Positions 1-5,777 of a stretch of DNA of 5,777 bases are shown here, one piece after another. This DNA comes from an uncultured Eubacteriales bacterium (lineage in GTDB: Bacteria; Bacillota; Clostridia; Oscillospirales; Ruminococcaceae). The first letter of the stretch is position 1, and each line of letters begins with the position of its first letter. The DNA is taken from positions 1 through 5,777 of the forward strand of contig ONLC01000148.1 of the NCBI GenBank assembly GCA_900318545.1, given 5' to 3'. Position numbers and translations under genes: made by a program. The notes under the pieces were generated by a model, which was given only the letters and a program-made list of their open reading frames with translations, searched no databases and was not told where the DNA came from.

Positions 1-11
1 GTCGCGATGGC

Positions 12-34
12 GGTGCAGGGTTTTCCCTGCCACC
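12..34. other. GC-rich inverted repeat next to the promoter
   Basis: A perfect 6-bp stem (GCAGGG 15-20 with CCCTGC 25-30) encloses a TTTT loop. The stem extends by three more pairs (12-14 with 32-34) if C31 is bulged out. It ends exactly where the TTGACA hexamer begins at 35. No T-run follows on either strand, so it does not meet the usual rule for an intrinsic terminator. It may be the 3' end hairpin of an upstream gene outside the window, or an operator-like palindrome touching the -35 element. The structure is plain to see; its function is a guess. Confidence 0.4.
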
Positions 35-63
35 TTGACAGAATAGTAAAAAAGTGTTAATAT
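35..63 (+). promoter_or_regulatory. Probable sigma-A promoter of the trhA-led operon
   Basis: A perfect -35 hexamer TTGACA (35-40) is followed after 17 bp by TAATAT (58-63), which matches four of six bases of the -10 consensus. The spacer and following bases are AT-rich. Transcription would start near 70, giving a leader of only about 25-30 bases before the TTG start at 97. TATTAT (61-66) and TATACT (64-69) are better -10 matches but would need spacers of 20 and 23 bp from this -35. This is the only convincing promoter in the window. Confidence 0.65.
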
Positions 64-82
64 TATACTGTATAACTATGAA

Positions 83-88
83 AGGGAG
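83..88 (+). promoter_or_regulatory. Ribosome binding site that sets the trhA start
   Basis: AGGGAG lies 8 bases upstream of the TTG at 97, a normal Shine-Dalgarno distance. The in-frame GTG at 88 overlaps this element and so could not be served by it. The first in-frame ATG, at 130, has no purine-rich site before it. The site therefore favours TTG 97 as the start. Confidence 0.6.
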
Positions 89-96
89 TGCTGTTA

Positions 97-756
97 TTGA
101 CTCAGAATGCAATAAACAAACGGTATACCATGGGTGAGGAGATTTTTAACTCAGTCACCCACGGAATAGGCGGAGGACTGTCCATTGCAGGTACGGTCGT
201 GCTCATAGTTTGTGCTGCGGTCTACTCCAATGCATGGGGAGTTGTAAGCTGCTCTATCTTCGGGGCTTCGCTTATTATACTCTATACTATGTCTACCCTC
301 TATCATGCGATCACTAACCCGACTGCAAAAAAGTTTTTCAGAATAATGGATCACAATACCATCTTCTTTCTGATAGCAGGCACCTATACTCCTATTACCC
401 TCGTTCCGCTGAGAGGTGCTCTCGGCTGGGTGCTCTTCGGGATAATATGGGCGGCAGCTGCTGTCGGGATAGTGTTTACGTCTATTGATCTCGAAAGGTT
501 CAGAAAGCCCTCAGTAGTCTGCTATATTCTTATGGGCTGGGCGATAATCTTCGCTGTAAAGCCTATGCTCGATAAGGTGAACGCACTGTCGCTGTGGTTT
601 ATCCTCATAGGCGGACTGTTCTACACTGTAGGCATAGTCTTCTACGTTCACAAGAAGAAAAGGTACTTTCATTCGATCTGGCACCTGTTCACAATAGCAG
701 GAAGCATCTTCCACTATTTTGCAGTACTGATGTTTATAATAAAGGATAAAAGCTGA
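97..756 (+). CDS. trhA: TrhA/hemolysin III family membrane protein (PAQR superfamily)
   Basis: This is a seven-helix inner-membrane protein of the hemolysin III/YqfA/TrhA family, bacterial relatives of the PAQR receptors. In E. coli TrhA has been linked to membrane fluidity control; the historic 'hemolysin' name rests on weak evidence. From the TTG start the protein is 219 residues, the usual family length. Visible family signatures are E14/N18/T21-H22 near the N-terminus, S66xxxH70 (STLYH) at the end of helix 2, D85-H86 followed by AGTYTP, and H192xxxH196 near the C-terminus. The Ser/His/Asp/HxxxH set is the metal-binding constellation of the PAQR/ceramidase-like superfamily, so the active-site region looks intact. 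Seven hydrophobic stretches are readable. TTG at 97 is preferred over GTG 88 because of ribosome-site spacing; GTG 88 would add three residues. Its stop shares one base with the next gene's ATG (TGATG), implying translational coupling. Confidence 0.9.
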   Translation: MTQNAINKRYTMGEEIFNSVTHGIGGGLSIAGTVVLIVCAAVYSNAWGVVSCSIFGASLIILYTMSTLYHAITNPTAKKFFRIMDHNTIFFLIAGTYTPITLVPLRGALGWVLFGIIWAAAAVGIVFTSIDLERFRKPSVVCYILMGWAIIFAVKPMLDKVNALSLWFILIGGLFYTVGIVFYVHKKKRYFHSIWHLFTIAGSIFHYFAVLMFIIKDKS

Positions 757-1544
757 TGATACAGACAGTTAAAACAAACGGTTTTGAAACCGACTATTTC
801 CGCTTCGGGAAAGAGGGTGCACAGCCCCTTGCCGTTATCCCGGGGCTGAGCTTAATAAGCGTTATGACCTTTGCTGACATGGTCGCCAAGGCCTATGACT
901 GCTACGCCAAGGACAGAGATGTTATCCTTCTTGACCGCAGAAAGCAGCTCCCCGATGAATACTCCCTTACCGATATGGCTGAGGACACAGCCGCAGTGCT
1001 TGATAGGCTCGGAATTAAAAATTCTGATATTATAGGCGTATCACAGGGGGGAATAATAGCACTGCTGTTGGCACTGAGCCGACCCGACCTTGTACGGAGC
1101 TTAGCACTCTGCTCAACAGCGGCAAGCCTGTCGGAAAGCTCTGAGGGTGCAGTTAAGGCTTGGGTAAGCTCAGCTAAGGCAGGCGATAAGGAGAGCCTTG
1201 TACGCTCGTTCGGAGAGTATGTATATACGCCCTCGTTCTTTGAGGCAAACAAGGCAGGCATTCTCGGTATGGCAAGGATAGTCGGCGAAGAGGAGCTTGA
1301 ACGCTTTGCGGTTCTTGCAGGAGCACTTACCGAGGTTGACCTCAGAAGCAGGCTTGGTGAAATAAAAGCACCTGCCTGTGTATTCGCAGGAGCTGAGGAC
1401 AGGATATTCACAAGGGAAAGCTTCACAGAGCTGTCAGAGGGGCTTCGCTGTGAGCTGAAGCTCTTCGAGGACTTCGGCCACGCAGTCTATGACGAAATGG
1501 CAGGCTTCCACGATGCAGTAAATGGATTTTTCCATAGTATATAA
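756..1544 (+). CDS. Alpha/beta-hydrolase fold protein
   Basis: A 262-residue cytoplasmic hydrolase of the alpha/beta fold (Abhydrolase_1/6 type) with no signal peptide. The nucleophile elbow is GVSQGG with Ser96, the acid is probably Asp215 in the GAEDRI segment after strand 7, and the base is His242 in FGHAVYDE, giving a complete Ser-Asp-His triad in the right order. The oxyanion region is IPGLSL (about 28-33), with PG in place of the more common HG. Residues around 125-195 form the variable helical cap that would set substrate specificity. Family members include esterases, lipases, C-C hydrolases and haloperoxidase-like enzymes; the sequence does not show which. AAAGGA at 741-746 inside trhA lies 9 bases before the ATG, and the ATG overlaps the trhA stop, so the two are probably coupled. 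Cotranscription with a membrane protein makes a lipid or ester substrate plausible, but this is inference. Confidence 0.88.
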   Translation: MIQTVKTNGFETDYFRFGKEGAQPLAVIPGLSLISVMTFADMVAKAYDCYAKDRDVILLDRRKQLPDEYSLTDMAEDTAAVLDRLGIKNSDIIGVSQGGIIALLLALSRPDLVRSLALCSTAASLSESSEGAVKAWVSSAKAGDKESLVRSFGEYVYTPSFFEANKAGILGMARIVGEEELERFAVLAGALTEVDLRSRLGEIKAPACVFAGAEDRIFTRESFTELSEGLRCELKLFEDFGHAVYDEMAGFHDAVNGFFHSI

Positions 1545-1561
1545 AGAAAGGAACAAAGTTT

Positions 1562-2236
1562 ATGGCAAAGATACTTGTAGTTGACGATGAAGCCAAGATA
1601 AGGGCTATCATAAAGGAGTATGCAGAGTTTGAGGGCTACACTGTGGTTCAGGCTGAGGACGGCATGGACGCAGTGGAAAAGGTAAGGGCAGAGGACTTCG
1701 ACATCATAGTTATGGACATAATGATGCCAAGGCTTGACGGCTATTCTGCCTGCAAGGAGATAAAGAAGATAAAGCCTATACCCGTTATTATGCTCTCGGC
1801 AAGGGGCGAGGAGTATGATAAGCTCTTCGGCTTTGAGATAGGCGTGGACGACTATGTGGTAAAGCCCTTCTCGCCTAAGGAGCTTATGGCTCGTATCAAG
1901 GCGGTGCTTGCAAGAGCGAATGCTTCCAAGCCCGAGGAGGACGTTATTACCTACAAGGGGCTTGAGATAAACTTCACAGCCCGTGAGGTAAAGATAGACG
2001 GCGAAAGAGTTGCTATGACTCCTAAGGAGTATGACCTGCTGTTTTATCTCGTTAAGAATATGAACATTGCCCTTTCAAGAGAAAAGCTTCTTGAAGAGGT
2101 GTGGGGCTTTGACTTCTACGGCGATGACCGTACAGTCGATACTCATATCAAGATGCTCAGAAACAGCTTAGGACCCTACAGAAACCTTATCATAACCCTG
2201 AGAGGAATGGGATACAAGTTTGAAAAGATCAGATAA
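1562..2236 (+). CDS. OmpR/PhoB-family response regulator
   Basis: A 224-residue DNA-binding transcription regulator activated by phosphotransfer from the adjacent kinase. Residues 1-118 are the receiver: acidic pocket D8/D9, phospho-acceptor Asp52 in VMDIMMP, Ser79 in the Thr/Ser position, and Lys101 in the VKPF motif. All conserved receiver residues are present. Residues about 128-222 form the winged-helix DNA-binding domain, with the typical TPKEYDLL segment (153-160), the recognition helix region RTVDTHIKMLR (190-200) and the closing RGMGYKF wing (214-220). The start is supported by GAAAGGAA at 1546-1553, about 8 bases before the ATG. It follows the hydrolase stop by 17 bases and overlaps the kinase start by 17 bases, as is normal for a cognate pair. 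Its target promoters are unknown; no clear direct repeat of the PhoB type was found near the operon promoter. Confidence 0.96.
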   Translation: MAKILVVDDEAKIRAIIKEYAEFEGYTVVQAEDGMDAVEKVRAEDFDIIVMDIMMPRLDGYSACKEIKKIKPIPVIMLSARGEEYDKLFGFEIGVDDYVVKPFSPKELMARIKAVLARANASKPEEDVITYKGLEINFTAREVKIDGERVAMTPKEYDLLFYLVKNMNIALSREKLLEEVWGFDFYGDDRTVDTHIKMLRNSLGPYRNLIITLRGMGYKFEKIR

Positions 2237-3761
2237 GGAGGAGAAGAAGCGTCAGCGTCAGGAAAAACGCAGGCTGAAGCACGCAGAGATAAAGTCACGC
2301 ATGGGAATAAGAGCCTATGTGTGGATATACTTTATGGTGTTTACTATACTGATACTGCTGCTTATATGGCTGTTCCAGTATTTCTTTCTTGAAAAGTACT
2401 ATGAGTCGGCAAAGATACGAAACATCAGCAAGGCTGCAAACGACATAATAGATGCCTACGGCACCGACAAGCAGGACGATGTAAACCGTATGCTTGCCTT
2501 TGATAACAACCTTTGTATCATCATCACCGACGAAATGGCAAATCCGCTTGTGTATGAGAATAACATGGGTAACTTCTCGTTCCTGTCAAAGGAGCTTCGT
2601 GACGGCTACGGACGGTATCTTTTCGACCTTATAGACGAGATCGAAAACGACAAGCATGGAACCATAACGAAAATAACCCGCAACGAAAGCTTCAAAAGCC
2701 GTGAGATATTCTACTGCACCAAGGTTTATACAGATGCTGCCGAGGAGCAGGCATACCTGTTTATAGAAAGCTCGGTCGAGCCGATAGACGCAACAGTAAG
2801 CATCATCAGAGAGCAGCTTATCTACATCACGATAATACTGTTTGAGCTGGCGTTTATAGTTACGATCTTTATTTCAAAAAGGCTCTCGAAGCCTATTGTT
2901 GATATAACCGATACGGCCAAAAAGTTCGGAGAGGGCGACTACAGCGTTGACTTCAACGGTACGGGCTACTTGGAGATCGAGGAGCTGTCCAAGGTGCTTA
3001 ACAATGCCAAGGACGAGATAAGAAAGGTATCAGACCTGAGAAAGGACCTTATCGCAAACGTATCGCATGACCTGAGAACTCCGCTTACAATGGTAAAGGC
3101 TTATGCCGAGATGATAAGAGACCTTTCGGGCGACAACCCCGAAAAGCGTAATGAGCACGTTCAGATAATCATTGACGAGGCGGACAGGCTTTCGGCACTG
3201 GTGAATAATCTGCTGGAGCTTTCAAAGCTGGAGTCGGGCAATATCGAGCTTAACAGGCGAGAGATATCGGTGGTTGAAAAGCTGGAGGACTGCATGACAA
3301 GGTACAAGCTCCTTGTTGAGAAGGACGGCTATGACATTCAGTATATCCCCGATGAGGACAGGAAAATATTCGCTGACCCCGACAAGCTCGATCAGGTGAT
3401 ATACAACTTTATAAACAACGCTGTAAACTACAGCGGAGAGAACAAGGTAATAAGAGTTCGTCAGATAAACAAGGAGAATACAGTACGCATCGAGGTCGAG
3501 GACAACGGACGGGGGATCTCAAAGGAGCTTCTGCCTAAGGTGTTCGACCGCTATTACCGTGACGAAAAGGTAAAGCGTGATGTTATTGGCACAGGGCTCG
3601 GGCTTTCTATCTGCCAGCAGATACTGAAGCTTCACGGCTATGCCTACGGAGTGTTCTCCGAGGAGGGCAAGGGCTCGACCTTCTGGTTTGAGGCTGACAT
3701 CGCAAGGCCTGACAGAAAAGCTGTTCAGAGGCTTAGCCTGAGCGAGGAGAAGGAATCGTAA
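2220..3761 (+). CDS. Two-transmembrane sensor histidine kinase (HAMP-HisKA-HATPase)
   Basis: A 513-residue membrane kinase that should phosphorylate the preceding regulator. Layout: a very basic and acidic cytoplasmic N-terminus (1-31), TM1 (about 32-56), an extracytoplasmic sensor region (about 57-197), TM2 (about 198-218), HAMP (about 219-272), HisKA with phospho-acceptor His283 in VSHDLRTPL, and an HATPase_c domain. The ATPase shows the N-box (D391 to N400), G1 DNGRGI (428-433), the F-box VFDRYYR (441-447), G2 GTGLGL (457-462) and a GKGSTFWF segment (483-490). Nothing essential is missing. The sensor region matches no domain I can name by eye. The start is uncertain: TTG 2220 lies inside the regulator gene with only a weak GGGA (2209-2212) before it, and ATG 2301 (residue 28) is an alternative that removes most of the charged tail. 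The C-terminal 20 or so residues after the ATPase fold look like an unstructured tail. Confidence 0.95.
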   Translation: MKRSDKEEKKRQRQEKRRLKHAEIKSRMGIRAYVWIYFMVFTILILLLIWLFQYFFLEKYYESAKIRNISKAANDIIDAYGTDKQDDVNRMLAFDNNLCIIITDEMANPLVYENNMGNFSFLSKELRDGYGRYLFDLIDEIENDKHGTITKITRNESFKSREIFYCTKVYTDAAEEQAYLFIESSVEPIDATVSIIREQLIYITIILFELAFIVTIFISKRLSKPIVDITDTAKKFGEGDYSVDFNGTGYLEIEELSKVLNNAKDEIRKVSDLRKDLIANVSHDLRTPLTMVKAYAEMIRDLSGDNPEKRNEHVQIIIDEADRLSALVNNLLELSKLESGNIELNRREISVVEKLEDCMTRYKLLVEKDGYDIQYIPDEDRKIFADPDKLDQVIYNFINNAVNYSGENKVIRVRQINKENTVRIEVEDNGRGISKELLPKVFDRYYRDEKVKRDVIGTGLGLSICQQILKLHGYAYGVFSEEGKGSTFWFEADIARPDRKAVQRLSLSEEKES

Positions 3762-3765
3762 AGCA

Positions 3766-3776
3766 GGGGAGACCCC
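3766..3776 (+). other. Small GGGG-AGA-CCCC hairpin between kinase and ricT
   Basis: Four G-C pairs close a three-base loop just 4 bases after the kinase stop codon. It is followed by GTTTATATAG rather than a clean T-run. The stem is too short for a confident terminator; it could slow transcription or mark an mRNA processing or 3'-end site between the two-component genes and ricT. The AT-rich stretch after it (3778-3798) has -10-like words such as TAGAAT (3784-3789) but no matching -35. Confidence 0.25.
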
Positions 3777-3796
3777 GTTTATATAGAATATATTTT

Positions 3797-3802
3797 AAGG
3801 AG
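3797..3802 (+). promoter_or_regulatory. Ribosome binding site of ricT
   Basis: AAGGAG lies 6 bases before the ATG at 3809. It gives ricT an independent strong translation start, which fits a gene that need not be coupled to the kinase upstream. Confidence 0.75.
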
Positions 3803-3808
3803 AGTATT

Positions 3809-4672
3809 ATGCTTAAAATCATCGGAGTACGCTTTAAGAGCGTGGGAAAGATATACTATTTCGACCCGGGCAGATATAAGCTCGGGGTGGGCGACAAGGT
3901 AATTGTCGAAACTGCAAGAGGTGTTGAGTGCGGTGAGGTAGTGCTTGCTGACAGGGAGATAGACGAGGAGAGCTTCTCGAACCCTATCAAGAAGATCATA
4001 AGACCTGCCACCGAGGAGGACCTTGCAGCGATAGAAAAAAACAGACAGAAGGAGAAGGACGCATTTGCTATCTGTGAGCAGAAGATAAAGGATCACAAGC
4101 TGAATATGAACCTTATCGACTGCGAGTGTACGTTTGACAACAATAAGCTTCTGTTCTACTTTACGGCTGAGAACAGGGTCGATTTCAGAGAGCTTGTAAA
4201 GGACCTTGCATCTGTATTCAGGACGAGGATAGAGCTCCGTCAGATAGGTGTGAGAGATGAAGCTAAAATGCTCGGAGGACTTGGCATCTGCGGACAGCCG
4301 TTCTGCTGTTCAAGGTTTCTGGGAGAGTTTCAGCCTGTGTCTATAAAAATGGCTAAGGAGCAGGGGCTTTCGCTTAACCCTACAAAGATCTCGGGCACCT
4401 GCGGAAGGCTCATGTGCTGCCTGAAGTACGAGCAGGAAAGCTATGAGGATCTTCTGAAGCATACGCCTAAGGTGGGTGCTATAGTCAAGTGTGCCGAGGG
4501 CAAGGGCGTTGTTGAGGAGGTAAATCTCCTGACAGGGAAGCTGAAGGTGAAGATAGACCAGTCCGACAATGTGGTAACTGTAAAGAAGGACGATGTAACC
4601 GTTATTAAAGATGCTGTCATCAGAGTTGACCGAAACGAGATGAGAGCACTTAAAAAGCTGGAGGATAAATAA
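3809..4672 (+). CDS. ricT: RicT/YaaT, PSP1-domain regulator of RNA processing
   Basis: A 287-residue cytoplasmic protein of the PSP1/YaaT family. In Bacillus subtilis RicT joins RicA and RicF in an iron-sulfur 'Y-complex' that helps RNase Y process mRNAs and affects sporulation, competence and biofilm formation. The family signature is clear: GGLGICGQPFCCSRFL (156-171) and GTCGRLMCCLKYE (197-209). These hold Cys161, Cys166, Cys167, Cys198, Cys203 and Cys204, the conserved cysteine clusters implicated in Fe-S binding. The N-terminal half has the typical start in which a phrase like VGKIYYFDPG is followed by GDKVIVETARG. Length is close to the usual 270-300 residues. In many Firmicutes the gene lies beside holB; here it sits between a two-component system and a secreted LRR protein. 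A weak hairpin and a 47-base gap separate it from the kinase, so its own promoter is possible but not seen. Confidence 0.93.
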   Translation: MLKIIGVRFKSVGKIYYFDPGRYKLGVGDKVIVETARGVECGEVVLADREIDEESFSNPIKKIIRPATEEDLAAIEKNRQKEKDAFAICEQKIKDHKLNMNLIDCECTFDNNKLLFYFTAENRVDFRELVKDLASVFRTRIELRQIGVRDEAKMLGGLGICGQPFCCSRFLGEFQPVSIKMAKEQGLSLNPTKISGTCGRLMCCLKYEQESYEDLLKHTPKVGAIVKCAEGKGVVEEVNLLTGKLKVKIDQSDNVVTVKKDDVTVIKDAVIRVDRNEMRALKKLEDK

Positions 4673-4677
4673 TCTGT

Positions 4678-4684
4678 AAGGAGG
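4678..4684 (+). promoter_or_regulatory. Strong ribosome binding site for the LRR protein
   Basis: A full AAGGAGG consensus sits 8 bases before the ATG at 4693 and only 6 bases after the ricT stop. It fixes the start of the secreted protein and suggests high translation. The 20-base gap leaves no room for a separate promoter outside ricT coding sequence. Confidence 0.85.
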
Positions 4685-4692
4685 AAGGTAAA

Positions 4693-5777
4693 ATGAAAAG
4701 AAGGTTCATGAGTGCAGTATGTGCACTGGTGCTGGTGTTCGGAGCGGCTGCATCGCCTGCTGTTGTTGAAACAGTAAAGGACAGCTTTGTTACGGCAAGT
4801 GCCGCTGTGGGAGATACGTTCTGGAATGAGAGCGGAACAATGTTCTTTAAGGTGACGGGCTCAGACACTGTTGCTTTAATTGAGTTCAGAAACATTTCGG
4901 GTGCGGTAACTGTGCCTGCCGAGGTAAAGGGCTACAAGGTAACAAGCATCGAGAAAGACTACTGGGGAATATGGGTAGATGATAATATCACAGAGCTTTA
5001 TCTGCCCGAGGGTATGACCTATATCTGCGTGAATGCCTTTTCAGGTATGACTGCACTTACCTATGTTAAGTTCCCGAGCACCCTTGACTTTATCGGAACG
5101 GCTGCTTTTGCAAGAACGAACATCAAAAACGCTGACCTTTCGGGAACGAGCCTTACCTATGTGGGCGACTGTGCTTTTGCATATAATACTTCGCTGAGAT
5201 CTATCTCCTTCCCCGATACTCTGATACAGATAAACGACCATATGTGCGATCATTGTACAGCTCTTAAGACCGCAGCTCTGCCTGCATATGTGGAATCTAT
5301 AGGTAATTCTGCTTTTGGTACAACAGCTCTTGAAAGCATAGTTATACCCGACAGCGTAAGCGAGCTGGGAGAGTTCAGCTTTGCAAACTGTGATAAGGCA
5401 GCAAAAATAAAGATCGGCAAGGGTGTTGAAGCACTGGGCAAGGGAGCGTTCTTCGGCTGTACCGCTGTGAAAAGTGTTGATATCCCCGGTAATGTCGAGG
5501 TCATCGGAGAAAGTGCTTTTAAGGACTGCACAGCTCTTTCGGAGGTCACCCTCCATGAGGGCACAAAGGAAATAGGCAAGGATGCATTTGAAGACTGTAC
5601 AGCCCTCAGAGAGCTTAGACTGCCCGACGGTATGCAGAAGATCGGTGATTATGCTTTTCAGGATTCGGGGCTTACCTATATTTATATCCCTGCAAGCGTT
5701 ACCGAGATAGGCTGGCGTGCGATCGAGAATCCTAACTCGTGGTACGGTGTGGCGATAGAGGGCGAACCCGGCAGTGC
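4693..5777 (+). CDS. Secreted BspA-like leucine-rich-repeat (LRR_5) protein, 3' truncated by window
   Basis: The reading frame stays open from ATG 4693 to the window edge, giving 361 residues with no stop. A signal peptide is visible: MKRR, then a hydrophobic core (about 7-22), with possible cleavage after ASPA (residue 23) or near TASAA (34-38). Residues about 40-114 form a non-repeat N-terminal segment beginning GDTFWNESG. From residue 115 a 23-residue unit repeats about ten times, with consensus AF-x-x-C-T-A-L-x-x-[VI]-x-[IL]-P-x-x-[VM]-x-x-IG. This is the LRR_5 or Treponema pallidum/BspA type of leucine-rich repeat, common in surface or secreted proteins of gut anaerobes. In ruminococci such proteins often carry a C-terminal dockerin or other anchoring domain, but that part lies beyond the window and cannot be seen. 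The ligand is unknown. Confidence 0.92.
   Translation, partial: MKRRFMSAVCALVLVFGAAASPAVVETVKDSFVTASAAVGDTFWNESGTMFFKVTGSDTVALIEFRNISGAVTVPAEVKGYKVTSIEKDYWGIWVDDNITELYLPEGMTYICVNAFSGMTALTYVKFPSTLDFIGTAAFARTNIKNADLSGTSLTYVGDCAFAYNTSLRSISFPDTLIQINDHMCDHCTALKTAALPAYVESIGNSAFGTTALESIVIPDSVSELGEFSFANCDKAAKIKIGKGVEALGKGAFFGCTAVKSVDIPGNVEVIGESAFKDCTALSEVTLHEGTKEIGKDAFEDCTALRELRLPDGMQKIGDYAFQDSGLTYIYIPASVTEIGWRAIENPNSWYGVAIEGEPGS
5035..5718 (+). repeat. About ten degenerate 69-bp units coding LRR_5 repeats
   Basis: Units begin near residues 115, 138, 161, 184, 207, 229, 252, 275, 298 and 321 of the LRR protein. Spacing is 23 residues (69 bp), except for the units starting at 207 and 321, which are 22 long. 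At the DNA level the copies are diverged; the best match is between the AFKDCTAL segment (from 5515) and the AFEDCTAL segment 69 bp later (from 5584). The array therefore looks old and held by protein structure rather than freshly amplified. The eleventh unit (from residue 343, AIENPNSWYG) is irregular and may mark a break or the end of the array. Confidence 0.85.

Noticed and set aside
1..60. Frame 1 open from the left edge to TAA at 58-60, possibly the tail of an upstream gene
   Set aside because: Only 19 codons are visible, they run through the hairpin and the promoter, and all three frames are open for at least 35 bases here, so chance explains it.
902..1426. 174-codon open frame on the minus strand
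   Set aside because: It lies wholly inside the hydrolase gene, has a low-complexity Ser/Ala/Leu-rich translation and matches no family. The sense strand shows a complete catalytic triad.
3778..3798. AT-rich promoter-like stretch before ricT
   Set aside because: Words such as TAGAAT and TATATT resemble a -10, but no -35-like hexamer lies 16-18 bp upstream.
3779..4096. 105-codon minus-strand frame over the start of ricT
   Set aside because: It is antisense to a clearly conserved gene and has no supporting ribosome site or family match.
4650..4895. 81-codon minus-strand frame over the ricT end and LRR start
   Set aside because: It crosses a strong + strand ribosome site and the signal peptide coding region, so it is a shadow frame.
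5041..5579. Two overlapping minus-strand open frames (171 and 109 codons)
   Set aside because: Both are antisense to the LRR repeats, where the repeated codon pattern keeps the opposite strand free of stops. Neither translation resembles a protein family.
5035..5718. Regular 69-bp periodicity suggesting a CRISPR or tandem DNA repeat
   Set aside because: The periodicity is carried by the LRR_5 protein repeat; copies are diverged at DNA level, and there are no identical repeats or unique spacers.

Overview
This window looks like a chromosomal piece of a gut or rumen Firmicute, most likely Ruminococcus or a close Oscillospiraceae relative. The grounds are moderate GC with frequent ATA, AGA/AGG and CTT codons, strong AAGGAGG-type ribosome binding sites, a RicT (PSP1-domain) gene, a PhoB-type two-component pair and a secreted BspA-like leucine-rich-repeat protein. 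The genus is inferred from style and gene content; no rRNA or marker gene is present to prove it.

All six genes are on the + strand and tightly packed. A promoter-like TTGACA-17 bp-TAATAT (35-63) precedes a TrhA/hemolysin III (PAQR) membrane protein (97-756, probable TTG start). Its stop overlaps the ATG of an alpha/beta hydrolase (756-1544). Seventeen bases later comes an OmpR/PhoB response regulator (1562-2236), which overlaps the start of a two-TM sensor histidine kinase (2220-3761). After a 47-base gap that holds only a weak hairpin and an AT-rich stretch lies ricT (3809-4672). Twenty bases further on a secreted LRR_5 (BspA-like) protein begins (4693) and runs off the right edge.

No hairpin followed by a T-run lies between any of the genes, so the six could share one transcript. 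The first four are the most convincing unit because of their overlaps and short gaps. The kinase and regulator form a complete pair with all catalytic motifs intact. TrhA and the hydrolase are cotranscribed with them and may act on, or be controlled by, an envelope or membrane condition; that link is inferred from gene order only. RicT is a housekeeping RNA-processing factor found here away from its usual holB neighbourhood. The LRR protein is an exported surface or secreted protein of unknown binding partner.

I see no CRISPR array, tRNA, rRNA, insertion sequence or phage gene. The gene families are all known, and I see no clear undescribed system. The items worth a second look are the gene order, the unusual start sites and the kinase's unassigned sensor domain.
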